The notes beneath the pieces were generated by a model. It ran no database searches. It saw only the letters and a list, made by a program, of their open reading frames with translations, and had not been told where the DNA came from. 64,000 nucleotides of DNA from Roseivirga thermotolerans. GTDB lineage: Bacteria > Bacteroidota > Bacteroidia > Cytophagales > Cyclobacteriaceae. Both the position numbers and the translations under genes were made by a program. Location: positions 120,448-184,447 of the forward strand of contig NZ_BNAG01000005.1 in NCBI RefSeq assembly GCF_014653175.1, in the 5' to 3' direction. How positions within the stretch are numbered: position 1 is the first letter of the stretch; each line of letters begins with the position of its first letter. Positions 7,096 to 14,960 of the stretch are shown here, piece after piece.

Positions 7096-9552
7096 TTAGA
7101 AATTAAACCCTACAGAAAAAAGGAAGTTTGTACCAGCCTGTGGGTAGTAATAGTTTTCTCTTACCTCATAGTCAAGACCACCATAATAACCAAAGGTATA
7201 GCCATTGGACTCATACTCTACATTGAAAATGTTATTCACTAGCAGGCTTAGATCTATCTGGCGGATGAAGCGAGTAGCCAAGGTGTAGTTGAAGCGAACA
7301 TCGTTGACAAAAAACGCATCGATTTTACGATTCTCATTAGAGGTATTGTCAAGATACTGATCGCCCACATACTTAGACAACAGACTAACTTCGAACGACT
7401 GCGCTGGAGTGAACGTAAGCTGTGCGCCCGCAATAACATTTGGCGAAAAGCTAATGTCGGTATCGTTAAACTGAGTTCTTATCTCATTAAACTCATCGAA
7501 GGCCGGCCCGTAGTCATAAATAATTTCTTCGAAGGCCTTTATTTTATTTCGGCTGAGCGTAAGGTTGGCCTGCCACTTGAACCACTCGGCAACTTGCATG
7601 CCTCCGGCCAGTTCTACCCCCATGCGGTAGCTGTCCGGCACATTGGTGCGAATACCCGCCCCCACATCGTTCACATCGCCAGTTAGTACAAGTTGGTTCT
7701 TGTAATCCATCAAATAATAGTTAACCTCAAAAGCTGCCTTAGCAGTTCTTTTTCTAAAGCCAAACTCTATGTTGTTGAGGGTTTCGTGAGATGGAGCCGT
7801 GCCTGGCACAGCGTCAATAATATCTGATCGGTTAGGCTCTTTATTACCAACAGCAAAAGAACCATACAGAGCGGTCTGCTCACTTAAGTTGTAGGTAAGA
7901 CCAAACTTGGGGTTAAAGAAGGTGTAGTTATGGTCGAAGTCTATAGTGCGCAAATCATTATCGGTCCCCTTTCCTCTGTAACGTACCGTTCTTATTTGTG
8001 CATCGGCAAATAAGTTGAGTTGTTCAGTAGCCTGCAAGTTTACCTTTAAATAGGTGTTGAAATCTGTTTTATCAGAGCGGCTCTCATACCAGCGATGGCG
8101 TATGTCTCCGTTGCTGGCATAGCGCGCCCATATTACTTCGCCAAAATGCAAACCATCATATTCGTTAAATGCTCCACCCAAGGTGGCTTGCACCTTAGAG
8201 GCCTCATAGTTCAGGTCGTAGGTAATTCCATAAAAATCATTGTCGAGCCACCTTCTTCTAATCAGATCTGTAGAGCTAATGGTAGAATTACCTACGGTTA
8301 CTTCTTGCAAGCCATAATCTACCAGATCTTCATCTTCTTTGAACTCCTCAAAAAAACCGGCTCCACGGGTGTAGTGCAATGCAGTATTCAGGTTCCAACC
8401 TTCGGCCAGATTTTGGCTAAAATGAAGCTGATAATGATCTTGCCCGTAATCGTCTACCTGATTATCGTATAGGTAATAGTTGAATGTTCTACCTGAATTT
8501 CTAAGGTTGGCGGCCTGTTGAGCGTTGTAGCCATTGTTGGCAATAACCTCTTCTATGCCTGCGGCATCGTTTCTCAATCTAGCCTCGGGAGTTCCCCACC
8601 AGCTCTGATAGGTTTTCTCATTTCCGGCAAAATGAATTAACTGAAGACTGGTTTTTTTACCGAAATAGCCTCCGGAAACATAGTAAGACTCAAGGTCTGA
8701 AGAGGCCCGGTCGATATAGCCATCTGATGCTATACGAGACAATCTCCCTTCAAATGCCCAGTTATTGGCCAATAGTCCGGTTGAGTAAATGGCATTGTAT
8801 TTTTGCGTATTGTAAGAACCCACGCTGGTGTTTACCTGAGCTTTCGGTACAGAGCTCACTCCATTGGTCAAAAGGTTAATGGATGCGCCAAAAGCTCCGG
8901 CTCCGTTGGTCGATGTGCCCACTCCTCTTTGTACTTGTATGGAAGAGGTTGAAGATGCAAAATCGGGCATATTTACCCAATAAACTCCCTGCGATTCTGA
9001 GTCGTTTACAGGAATTCCGTTGATGGTAACGTTGATTCTTGTGGGGTCACTTCCTCTCACACGAATGCCTGTATAACCAACACCCGCCCCGGCATCGGAA
9101 GTAACTACTACTGAGGGAGTCCAGTTAAGCAAGAAAGGCAAGTCTTGCCCAAGGTTTTGCTTTTCAATTTCCTCAGCTGATACATTGGTAAAGGTGGTGG
9201 GCGTTTTTTCATTGGCCCTGGTGCCGGTAACAATTACATCTTGCAACTGTCGGGTGTCTGGCACTAACTCCAACAGAAGCTCTACCGTTCCGTTGACAGT
9301 TACTTTTTGCGACAGCTTCACATAACCAATCATAGATACCATAAGTGTGTAATTACCCGATGCAACATTGGGCAACTCAAATTCTCCACTCACATTGGTT
9401 ACGGTACCCTGCTGTGACGGACTGAGCATAACACTGGCTCCAAAAACAGCTTCTCCCGTGGTGCTGTCTACCACTTTTCCTTTGATGTTGCTTTGAGCAT
9501 ACATCTGTGTGAACATCAGCATTAGAACCGATGCCACGAACAACTTTTTCAT
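7096..9552 (-). CDS. TonB-dependent outer-membrane receptor, TPP-riboswitch regulated
   Basis: An 818-residue receptor. It has a signal peptide (residues 1-19, ending MYAQS), a carboxypeptidase-regulatory-like domain (about 20-105), a plug domain starting near LQDVIVTGTRANEKTP and including GIRVRGSDPTRINVTINGIPVND-type plug sequence, and a long beta-barrel ending in aromatic FSVGFNF. The leader carries a TPP riboswitch, which strongly suggests import of thiamine or a thiamine precursor across the outer membrane (the Omr1-type receptors described for Bacteroidota). A strong terminator follows, so it is transcribed alone. The PnuC-type transporter and kinase genes lie just upstream on the same strand. 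Confidence 0.92.
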   Translation of the reverse strand: MKKLFVASVLMLMFTQMYAQSNIKGKVVDSTTGEAVFGASVMLSPSQQGTVTNVSGEFELPNVASGNYTLMVSMIGYVKLSQKVTVNGTVELLLELVPDTRQLQDVIVTGTRANEKTPTTFTNVSAEEIEKQNLGQDLPFLLNWTPSVVVTSDAGAGVGYTGIRVRGSDPTRINVTINGIPVNDSESQGVYWVNMPDFASSTSSIQVQRGVGTSTNGAGAFGASINLLTNGVSSVPKAQVNTSVGSYNTQKYNAIYSTGLLANNWAFEGRLSRIASDGYIDRASSDLESYYVSGGYFGKKTSLQLIHFAGNEKTYQSWWGTPEARLRNDAAGIEEVIANNGYNAQQAANLRNSGRTFNYYLYDNQVDDYGQDHYQLHFSQNLAEGWNLNTALHYTRGAGFFEEFKEDEDLVDYGLQEVTVGNSTISSTDLIRRRWLDNDFYGITYDLNYEASKVQATLGGAFNEYDGLHFGEVIWARYASNGDIRHRWYESRSDKTDFNTYLKVNLQATEQLNLFADAQIRTVRYRGKGTDNDLRTIDFDHNYTFFNPKFGLTYNLSEQTALYGSFAVGNKEPNRSDIIDAVPGTAPSHETLNNIEFGFRKRTAKAAFEVNYYLMDYKNQLVLTGDVNDVGAGIRTNVPDSYRMGVELAGGMQVAEWFKWQANLTLSRNKIKAFEEIIYDYGPAFDEFNEIRTQFNDTDISFSPNVIAGAQLTFTPAQSFEVSLLSKYVGDQYLDNTSNENRKIDAFFVNDVRFNYTLATRFIRQIDLSLLVNNIFNVEYESNGYTFGYYGGLDYEVRENYYYPQAGTNFLFSVGFNF

Positions 9553-9614
9553 TGAATTGATTTTTAATGGTTCAACAATGGCGGCTAGGGGAAGCCAACC
9601 TAAAACGTTAGACC

Positions 9615-9712
9615 ACCACGTCCCTGCGTCAGCATTACCTGCATCAGGTTCTATGGGTATAATCTCAGCCTGTATTTCATCCCGAATGAACGGGAAAAGG
9701 CACCCCTATTAC
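9615..9712 (-). promoter_or_regulatory. TPP (THI-box) riboswitch
   Basis: On the minus strand the leader reads GGGGTGCC, then a variable hairpin, GGCTGAGATTATACCC, ATAGAACCTGATGCAGGTAA (the conserved P4/P5 part) and TGCTGACGCAGGGA. These are the highly conserved blocks of thiamine-pyrophosphate riboswitches in the right order and spacing. It ends about 60 bp before the receptor ATG. No clear intrinsic terminator follows, so control may act on translation. High TPP would repress the receptor. Confidence 0.95.
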
Positions 9713-9718
9713 TGGGCG

Positions 9719-9726
9719 CAAAAGTA
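9719..9726 (-). promoter_or_regulatory. -7 promoter box of the riboswitch transcript
   Basis: Minus-strand TACTTTTG matches TAnnTTTG and lies just before the first base of the TPP riboswitch. The -33 region is only T-rich. It places the start of transcription after the upstream kinase gene, so the riboswitch should control only the receptor. Confidence 0.6.
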
Positions 9727-9782
9727 AACTTAGTTTATCAAAAACGAAAAACTATTTTACCCTGGCGCAAGCACTGGTTGTG

Positions 9783-10292
9783 CTATAGGATAGAATTTAT
9801 TTTTTGAATGGCTGTTTCCAGCCTTTTTTGAAAAGAACCTTGCACTACCTCATAAGCAACCCCATACTCTTTCAAGGCCCTTTCATACAAATCGAAAAGC
9901 TCAGGACGATTTTCGGGGCTTTCCCGTAGCGGATCCTCTTCGTAGGGCACATCGTAGTAGGTGAGCAGGTAATAAGAGGCCTGATTCATGGATAGTTGCT
10001 GCAATATCCAAGGGTCGCAATGGCCATATTTAAACTCGCTCCAAATTTTAATAACAAACAGGTCGGTATCTAAAAACAGTAAGTCTTTTACCTGCTTTCT
10101 ATACTTCCTTTCTTCACGCAACTGTCCTTCAGCAATTGCAATAAGGTCGTTTTGTATATAAGATCTGTTAAGGTTGGTTAGAAATTCTCTTGAATATTCC
10201 GGCACCCAAAGGGTTTTATAGTGTGCGGCCAAAGCTTCAGTAAGAGTAGTTTTTCCTGTACTTTCCGGCCCCACTACGGCAATTGTAATCAT
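9783..10292 (-). CDS. NadR-like AAA_28 kinase
   Basis: A 169-residue P-loop protein. Walker A is GPESTGKTTL near the N-terminus; YSREFLTN, FLDTDLFVIKIW (Walker-B-like) and YDVPYEEDPLRESPENR match the ribosylnicotinamide-kinase part of NadR and the AAA_28 family. The nucleotidyltransferase half of NadR is absent. It overlaps the PnuC-type transporter gene by 4 bp and would phosphorylate the imported compound to trap it in the cell. Substrate could be nicotinamide riboside or, given the neighbouring TPP-regulated receptor, a thiamine-related compound. The function is inferred from context. Confidence 0.8.
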   Translation of the reverse strand: MITIAVVGPESTGKTTLTEALAAHYKTLWVPEYSREFLTNLNRSYIQNDLIAIAEGQLREERKYRKQVKDLLFLDTDLFVIKIWSEFKYGHCDPWILQQLSMNQASYYLLTYYDVPYEEDPLRESPENRPELFDLYERALKEYGVAYEVVQGSFQKRLETAIQKINSIL

Positions 10293-10933
10293 TCGCTAAT
10301 CGGGTTGAGGTGCATACTCTTTTTCCAAGCCAGGTACCCGGCCACCGCCATTGAAATATACACCAGATATAAAACAGAGTAGAAATAAAGTTCTTTGTAA
10401 AAGTAGATGCCCGTAGCCAGTACGTCTATGGCAAACCAGTAGTACCAGTTGTCCAGTTTTTTTCTGGCCGTAAGCCACATGGCCGTTACGCTCAACATAG
10501 AAGTGGCACTATCCCAGTAAGGTAAGCTTGGTGCATCAATTCCTTCGAACCACACCGGCAGCTGCATTAAAAACTGGGCAAAGAGGTAAATAAATAGACC
10601 TGAAACAGCGAGGTATGTGAGACCCGAACCAAGCGAAAGTCGGGTAACAGGCAGGGCTTCTTGTTTCTTTTCCTTACCCTTAATCCAGTGTATCCAACCA
10701 TAGACATTCAGCACCAAAAAGAAAATATGTAGCAACAAGTCGCCATATAATCGCGACTCATAGAAGACAAACAGGGAAATAATGGTGTAGATAATCCCGA
10801 ACGGCCAGGTCCATATATTCTCCTTAATAAGGTAGACTACGGCCAGAATTCCGGAAACAAAAGCAATGAGGCCCCAAAAGTCAAAAGCTTGAACATTGGC
10901 GACAATATCCTGCCAAATCTCGTTTAGGTGCAT
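10289..10933 (-). CDS. PnuC-family vitamin-precursor transporter (PnuC or PnuT type)
   Basis: A 214-residue integral membrane protein with about seven helices. The PnuC-family core is visible in WPFGIIYTIISLFVFYESRL, GDLLLHIFFLVLNVYGW and WYYWFAIDVLATGIYFYKEL. PnuC proteins import nicotinamide riboside, while the related PnuT group of Bacteroidota imports thiamine; sequence alone read by eye does not decide. It is coupled by a 4-bp overlap to a NadR-like kinase and followed by a TPP-regulated TonB receptor, so thiamine uptake is a fair hypothesis. It is divergent from the thioredoxin-like gene, whose ATG is 50 bp away. Confidence 0.85.
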   Translation of the reverse strand: MHLNEIWQDIVANVQAFDFWGLIAFVSGILAVVYLIKENIWTWPFGIIYTIISLFVFYESRLYGDLLLHIFFLVLNVYGWIHWIKGKEKKQEALPVTRLSLGSGLTYLAVSGLFIYLFAQFLMQLPVWFEGIDAPSLPYWDSATSMLSVTAMWLTARKKLDNWYYWFAIDVLATGIYFYKELYFYSVLYLVYISMAVAGYLAWKKSMHLNPISE

Positions 10934-10983
10934 GGCCCAAAGATATGATTAATTGGTATATTTCGTTGGTTGAAAAAACAAAC

Positions 10984-11523
10984 ATGGAAATGCTCAAAGC
11001 AATACTGGCCCTGATAGTGATAATGGTAATATTCCCAACGTTTATCACCGCACAAGAAAAAGAATACAATGTAGAGACCGAAAGCGTATCTGAATATGTA
11101 GATAAGATTTTGAACGGGCCTATAACCAAAGAAGGCCTGAGCAAAATGCCATACAAAATATGGTTCAACACCAATTACAAAACGTATCTGGTCGATACAG
11201 AAACCCTTAAAGACATTAGGAAGAAAAACCTCAAAGGGCTGCGTATTCTGGCTTTTATGGGCACCTGGTGTCATGATAGCAACCGCGAAATACCAAGACT
11301 CATTAGAGTTTGTGAAGAATTGGGCATAGCCGACCGGCTGGAATTGTATGGGGTAGATGTAAATAAAAAAAGCCGCTTAGAGAAAGAAAAGAACTGGGAC
11401 ATTAGAAAAACTCCGACCATCATATTCTTGCGCAACGGAGAAGAAATTGGGCGAATTTTGGAGGAACCGGAAGTTTCATTCGAACACTCCATGGAATTAA
11501 TCATCAACCAAAATGCTAACTAA
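10984..11523 (+). CDS. Secreted thioredoxin-like protein with CxxS active site
   Basis: A 179-residue protein with a signal peptide (MEMLKAILALIVIMVIFPTF, cleavage near ITAQE) followed by a thioredoxin fold. The active site reads GTWCHDSNRE, a monothiol CxxS arrangement, and the cis-proline segment is RKTPTIIFLRNGEEIGR. The open frame starts at 10945, but the ATG at 10984 gives a proper signal sequence. The stop lies 11 bp inside the following aminotransferase gene, so the two are coupled. A single-cysteine site suggests binding or isomerase/reductase activity different from classical thioredoxin. Such CxDS proteins are common in Bacteroidota, and their partners are unknown. Confidence 0.8.
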   Translation: MEMLKAILALIVIMVIFPTFITAQEKEYNVETESVSEYVDKILNGPITKEGLSKMPYKIWFNTNYKTYLVDTETLKDIRKKNLKGLRILAFMGTWCHDSNREIPRLIRVCEELGIADRLELYGVDVNKKSRLEKEKNWDIRKTPTIIFLRNGEEIGRILEEPEVSFEHSMELIINQNAN

Positions 11524-12673
11524 TCAAAAAGAGCTCTTCAGTCTACCGGACGACATCACCTATCTCAACTGCAGCTATATGTCTCCGCAGCTTAAAGCGG
11601 TAGCCGAAGTAGGGGTTAGGTCTTTGTATGGCAAAGACGACCCCACCTCTGTAAAACCGGAAGACTTCTTTAATAATACTCGCGCACTCCGCACAGAGTT
11701 TGCCAAACTCATCAATGCCCGCTCCGAACAGCAATGTGCCATTGTGCCTTCTGTATCGTATGCGCTGGCCAATGTGGCCAAAAACCTGAAAGCCGGTAAT
11801 GGAGACAACATTGTATTGGCCGATGAGCAATTCCCCAGCAATGTGTATGCATGGAAAGCGCTGGAAAAAGAAAGAGGAATTACCATTAAGTATATAACAG
11901 CGCCTCAACTAAAAACCGGACGTGGCCAAAGCTGGAATGAAAAACTGCTTGAAGCCATTGATACCAACACAAAAATGGTTGCTTGCGGGCATGTGCATTG
12001 GGCCGATGGCACCAAATTCGACCTGAAAGCCATTCGCAAAAGAGCCGATGAAGTAGGTGCCATTCTGGTAATAGACGGAACACAGTCCATTGGTGCCCTA
12101 CCCTTTAATGTACAGGAATTCAAGCCCGATGCCGTAGTTGCAGCAGGCTATAAATGGCTAATGGGGCCCTACGGCTTGGGCATAGCCTATTTCGGAGAAT
12201 ACTTTAACGAAGGCAGCCCCATAGAAAACAACTGGATGAACAGAATTCATAGTGAGGATTTTCGAAATCTGATTAATTACCAGAATGAATACCAACCCGG
12301 TTCAATCCGCTACGAAGTGGGCGAAAGTGCCAATTTCATTCTTACGCCTATGCTCACCAGAGCCATTCGTCAGATCAATGAGTGGGGACCGGCCAACATT
12401 CAGGCCTACTGTAAAAACATCACAGCCCCTTATCTCAAAGAATTGAAAGACTTGGGTATTCAGATTGAAGATGAAGCCTTCAGGGGAGAACATCTGTTTG
12501 GACTCAGGTTGCCGGAGCATATGAATATGGAAGAGGTAAGGCAACGTTTTGAAATACAAAGAATCTATGTCTCTATTAGAGGAAATTCCATTCGGGTTTC
12601 ACCACATTTATACAACTCCGAAGCTGATCTGGAAAAATTAGTAGAGACCTTTAAGGTTAAAACTATGGTCTGA
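11513..12673 (+). CDS. Class V aminotransferase (PLP-dependent)
   Basis: A 386-residue fold-type I PLP enzyme of the class V group (cysteine desulfurase/isopenicillin-N-epimerase-like). VIDGTQSIGALPFNV holds the Asp that contacts the PLP ring, and AAGYKWLMGPYG holds the Schiff-base lysine. No active-site cysteine loop typical of NifS/SufS was seen near the C-terminus, so a desulfurase role is unlikely. The start ATG overlaps the end of the thioredoxin-like gene by 11 bp. Substrate unknown. Confidence 0.85.
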   Translation: MLTNQKELFSLPDDITYLNCSYMSPQLKAVAEVGVRSLYGKDDPTSVKPEDFFNNTRALRTEFAKLINARSEQQCAIVPSVSYALANVAKNLKAGNGDNIVLADEQFPSNVYAWKALEKERGITIKYITAPQLKTGRGQSWNEKLLEAIDTNTKMVACGHVHWADGTKFDLKAIRKRADEVGAILVIDGTQSIGALPFNVQEFKPDAVVAAGYKWLMGPYGLGIAYFGEYFNEGSPIENNWMNRIHSEDFRNLINYQNEYQPGSIRYEVGESANFILTPMLTRAIRQINEWGPANIQAYCKNITAPYLKELKDLGIQIEDEAFRGEHLFGLRLPEHMNMEEVRQRFEIQRIYVSIRGNSIRVSPHLYNSEADLEKLVETFKVKTMV

Positions 12674-12738
12674 ACGTGCCAGGCAGAAGATTGAAATTTA
12701 TTTGTTGAAACATATTTTTTTCAATCCTACAATCTGCG

Positions 12739-12746
12739 TAATTTTG
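12739..12746 (+). promoter_or_regulatory. -7 promoter box of guaB
   Basis: TAATTTTG matches TAnnTTTG 31 bp before the guaB ATG. The -33 position is only T-rich. Confidence 0.5.
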
Positions 12747-12777
12747 TCCGGCAAATAAAACCACGTATTTATTTGCT

Positions 12778-14247
12778 ATGCCACTCGATACTGACAAATT
12801 CCTTTTTGAAGCACTGACCTATGACGATGTGCTTCTTCTGCCGGGTTACTCCGAAGTTCTTCCAAGAAATACAGTTACCAAAACATGGCTCACCAAGAAC
12901 ATTCAACTGAATATTCCATTGGTGTCGGCTGCTATGGATACTGTTACCGAATACAAGCTGGCCATTGCCATGGCCCTTGAAGGAGGCCTTGGGTTTATTC
13001 ACAAAAACATGACTGTGGAGCAACAAGCTCTGCAGGTAAGAAAGGTGAAACGTTCTCAGAGTGGAATGATTTTAGACCCCATCACTCTGCACGTAGAAAG
13101 CACCGCCAGAGAGGCCGAGCAAATAATGCGTGAGAATAAGATAGGTGGTATTCCTGTGGTAGATGCAGACAAGCTTCTGGTAGGAATAGTTACCAACCGC
13201 GACATGCGCTTTATCAAAGACATGACCACCCCGGTCAGAGAAATAATGACCAGCGAAAACCTCATTACAGCCAAAATGGGCATTGGTCTTGACGAGGCTG
13301 AAGGGGTATTGGAGAAATACAAAATTGAAAAACTTCCCATTATTGACGAAAAAGGTAAGTTAACAGGACTTATCACCTACAAAGACATTCTTAAAAACCG
13401 AAACAGGCCCAACGCTTGTAAAGATGAGTACGGTCGTTTACGCGTGGGAGCGGCTGTTGGAGTTACTCCAGATATTGACGAGCGTATTCAGGCACTGGTC
13501 AATGCCGGAGTAGACGTAGTGAGCATAGACACTGCTCATGGGCACTCCAAAGGGGTGATTGATACAGCCAAGCGTATAAAAAAGGCATTTGCCAATTTAG
13601 ATGTGATAGTAGGAAATATTGCTACAGCCGAAGCGGCAAAAGCCCTTGCCGATGCCGGAGCCGATGCCATTAAGGTGGGAGTAGGCCCGGGTAGTATCTG
13701 TACAACCCGTGTAATTGCCGGAGTAGGTATGCCACAACTTTCGGCCGTATATGAGGCCGCCAAAGCAGTGAAAGACGCTGGTATTCCGATTATAGCCGAT
13801 GGCGGAATACGATACTCTGGCGATGTGGTTAAAGCCATAGCAGCCGGAGCCAACACCATAATGATTGGTTCGCTACTGGCCGGAACCGAAGAAGCTCCGG
13901 GCGAAGTAATACTCTACGAAGGCAGAAAATTCAAGTCTTACCGTGGCATGGGCTCTGTAGAAGCCATGGAAGATGGCTCTAAAGACCGCTACTTCCAGGA
14001 TGCTGAAGACGATATTAAAAAATTGGTACCCGAAGGTATTGTGGGCAGAGTGCCCTACAAAGGCCTGGTGCAAGAGGTACTTTATCAGATTACAGGAGGC
14101 TTGCAGGCCGGCATGGGCTACTGTGGTGCCGCCACAATAGAGGAGCTTCAAAAAGCCAAGTTTGTAAAAATAACTGGAGCAGGAGTGCGAGAAAGCCACC
14201 CTCACGATGTGTTCATTACTCGTGAAGCTCCAAACTATAGCCGATAA
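12778..14247 (+). CDS. guaB: IMP dehydrogenase
   Basis: A 489-residue enzyme that converts IMP to XMP, the committed step of GMP synthesis. The N-terminal TIM-barrel part begins [15 protein letters not shown]. Two CBS domains (about residues 95-205) are inserted, and the catalytic loop [11 protein letters not shown] carries the active-site cysteine. The flap reads SKDRYFQ and the IMP site includes [14 protein letters not shown] and [15 protein letters not shown]. Length and order match the bacterial family. It has its own promoter and is followed by a bidirectional terminator shared with the convergent lipoprotein gene. Confidence 0.97.
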   Translation: MPLDTDKFLFEALTYDDVLLLPGYSEVLPRNTVTKTWLTKNIQLNIPLVSAAMDTVTEYKLAIAMALEGGLGFIHKNMTVEQQALQVRKVKRSQSGMILDPITLHVESTAREAEQIMRENKIGGIPVVDADKLLVGIVTNRDMRFIKDMTTPVREIMTSENLITAKMGIGLDEAEGVLEKYKIEKLPIIDEKGKLTGLITYKDILKNRNRPNACKDEYGRLRVGAAVGVTPDIDERIQALVNAGVDVVSIDTAHGHSKGVIDTAKRIKKAFANLDVIVGNIATAEAAKALADAGADAIKVGVGPGSICTTRVIAGVGMPQLSAVYEAAKAVKDAGIPIIADGGIRYSGDVVKAIAAGANTIMIGSLLAGTEEAPGEVILYEGRKFKSYRGMGSVEAMEDGSKDRYFQDAEDDIKKLVPEGIVGRVPYKGLVQEVLYQITGGLQAGMGYCGAATIEELQKAKFVKITGAGVRESHPHDVFITREAPNYSR

Positions 14248-14281
14248 CTCATTTCATACAGCCTGAGAATATTGGGCAAAA

Positions 14282-14327
14282 AAAGCGAGCGCCTAAAGGT
14301 ACATGAAACCTCTCAGGCGCTCGCTTT
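14282..14327. terminator. Bidirectional terminator between guaB and a lipoprotein gene
   Basis: Perfect 13-bp inverted repeat AAAGCGAGCGCCT (14282-14294) and AGGCGCTCGCTTT (14315-14327). A-rich on the left and TTTGTGTTTT on the right, so it can work for both convergent genes. Confidence 0.85.
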
Positions 14328-14349
14328 GTGTTTTATGTGGAGGAGGAGT

Positions 14350-14769
14350 TTATTTACTCACACGCTTGCCCGACATAGGGAAAGTATCCTGCCCCATGTA
14401 AACAGCTCCATCCATAGTATCTCCATCAAACTGGCACTCAATCTCTGCCACCGTACCCATTACTTCAATACTTCCGGTGAGGTTTCTGTCCTGCACCGTT
14501 ACGCCATTCATCTCCAATACTCCAAACTGATCAGTTTCAAGACTGGCAGTGTAGGCTCCCGGGTTACCGCTAATTCGCATAGTACCTGAACTACCACCAT
14601 CGGGCGTATTGACAAAATACTCCCATACTCCGGTTGGGTCATATACCTTAGCTTTAACAGCCTTTTTGGCCGAAGAATTAGTGGTGGTACCCGATGCAGC
14701 ACAGCCTGCAAGCACCACAGAAAGCAGAGCAAAGGCGCACATTATCTGTATCGATTTTTTCATTTTCAT
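14350..14769 (-). CDS. Small lipoprotein, unknown function
   Basis: A 139-residue lipoprotein. The signal ends in the lipobox VLAGC, followed by a Ser/Thr/Lys linker and a beta-rich domain (DPTGVWEYFVNTPDG to TFPMSGKRV). The pattern of a tryptophan near the start and repeated short strands looks like a lipocalin-like or extracellular beta-sandwich domain, but no family was recognised. Starts are possible at 14775, 14769 and 14763; all precede the same signal. It converges on guaB across a shared terminator and stands alone. Confidence 0.75.
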   Translation of the reverse strand: MKMKKSIQIMCAFALLSVVLAGCAASGTTTNSSAKKAVKAKVYDPTGVWEYFVNTPDGGSSGTMRISGNPGAYTASLETDQFGVLEMNGVTVQDRNLTGSIEVMGTVAEIECQFDGDTMDGAVYMGQDTFPMSGKRVSK

Positions 14770-14886
14770 AACCATTGTTTTAGAATATCAGCGCATTGAA
14801 AATAGCACAATTTTTCTATAAAAAGAGGCTTTATGCCCTTCAAGAATTGTCTCAGCCAATATATACCACATTAATATCAAGCTGGT

Positions 14887-14916
14887 TTTGATTGTAAGCA
14901 TTATGGCCTAACTTTG
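14887..14916 (+). promoter_or_regulatory. carB promoter
   Basis: TTTG at 14887-14890 and TAACTTTG at 14909-14916, with 18 bp between them, match the Bacteroidota TTTG/TAnnTTTG pattern. It lies 45 bp before the carB ATG. Confidence 0.6.
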
Positions 14917-14960
14917 TGCCAATTTGTACCTAAGTCAACAAGTCGTTCTCTACCTAAAAA

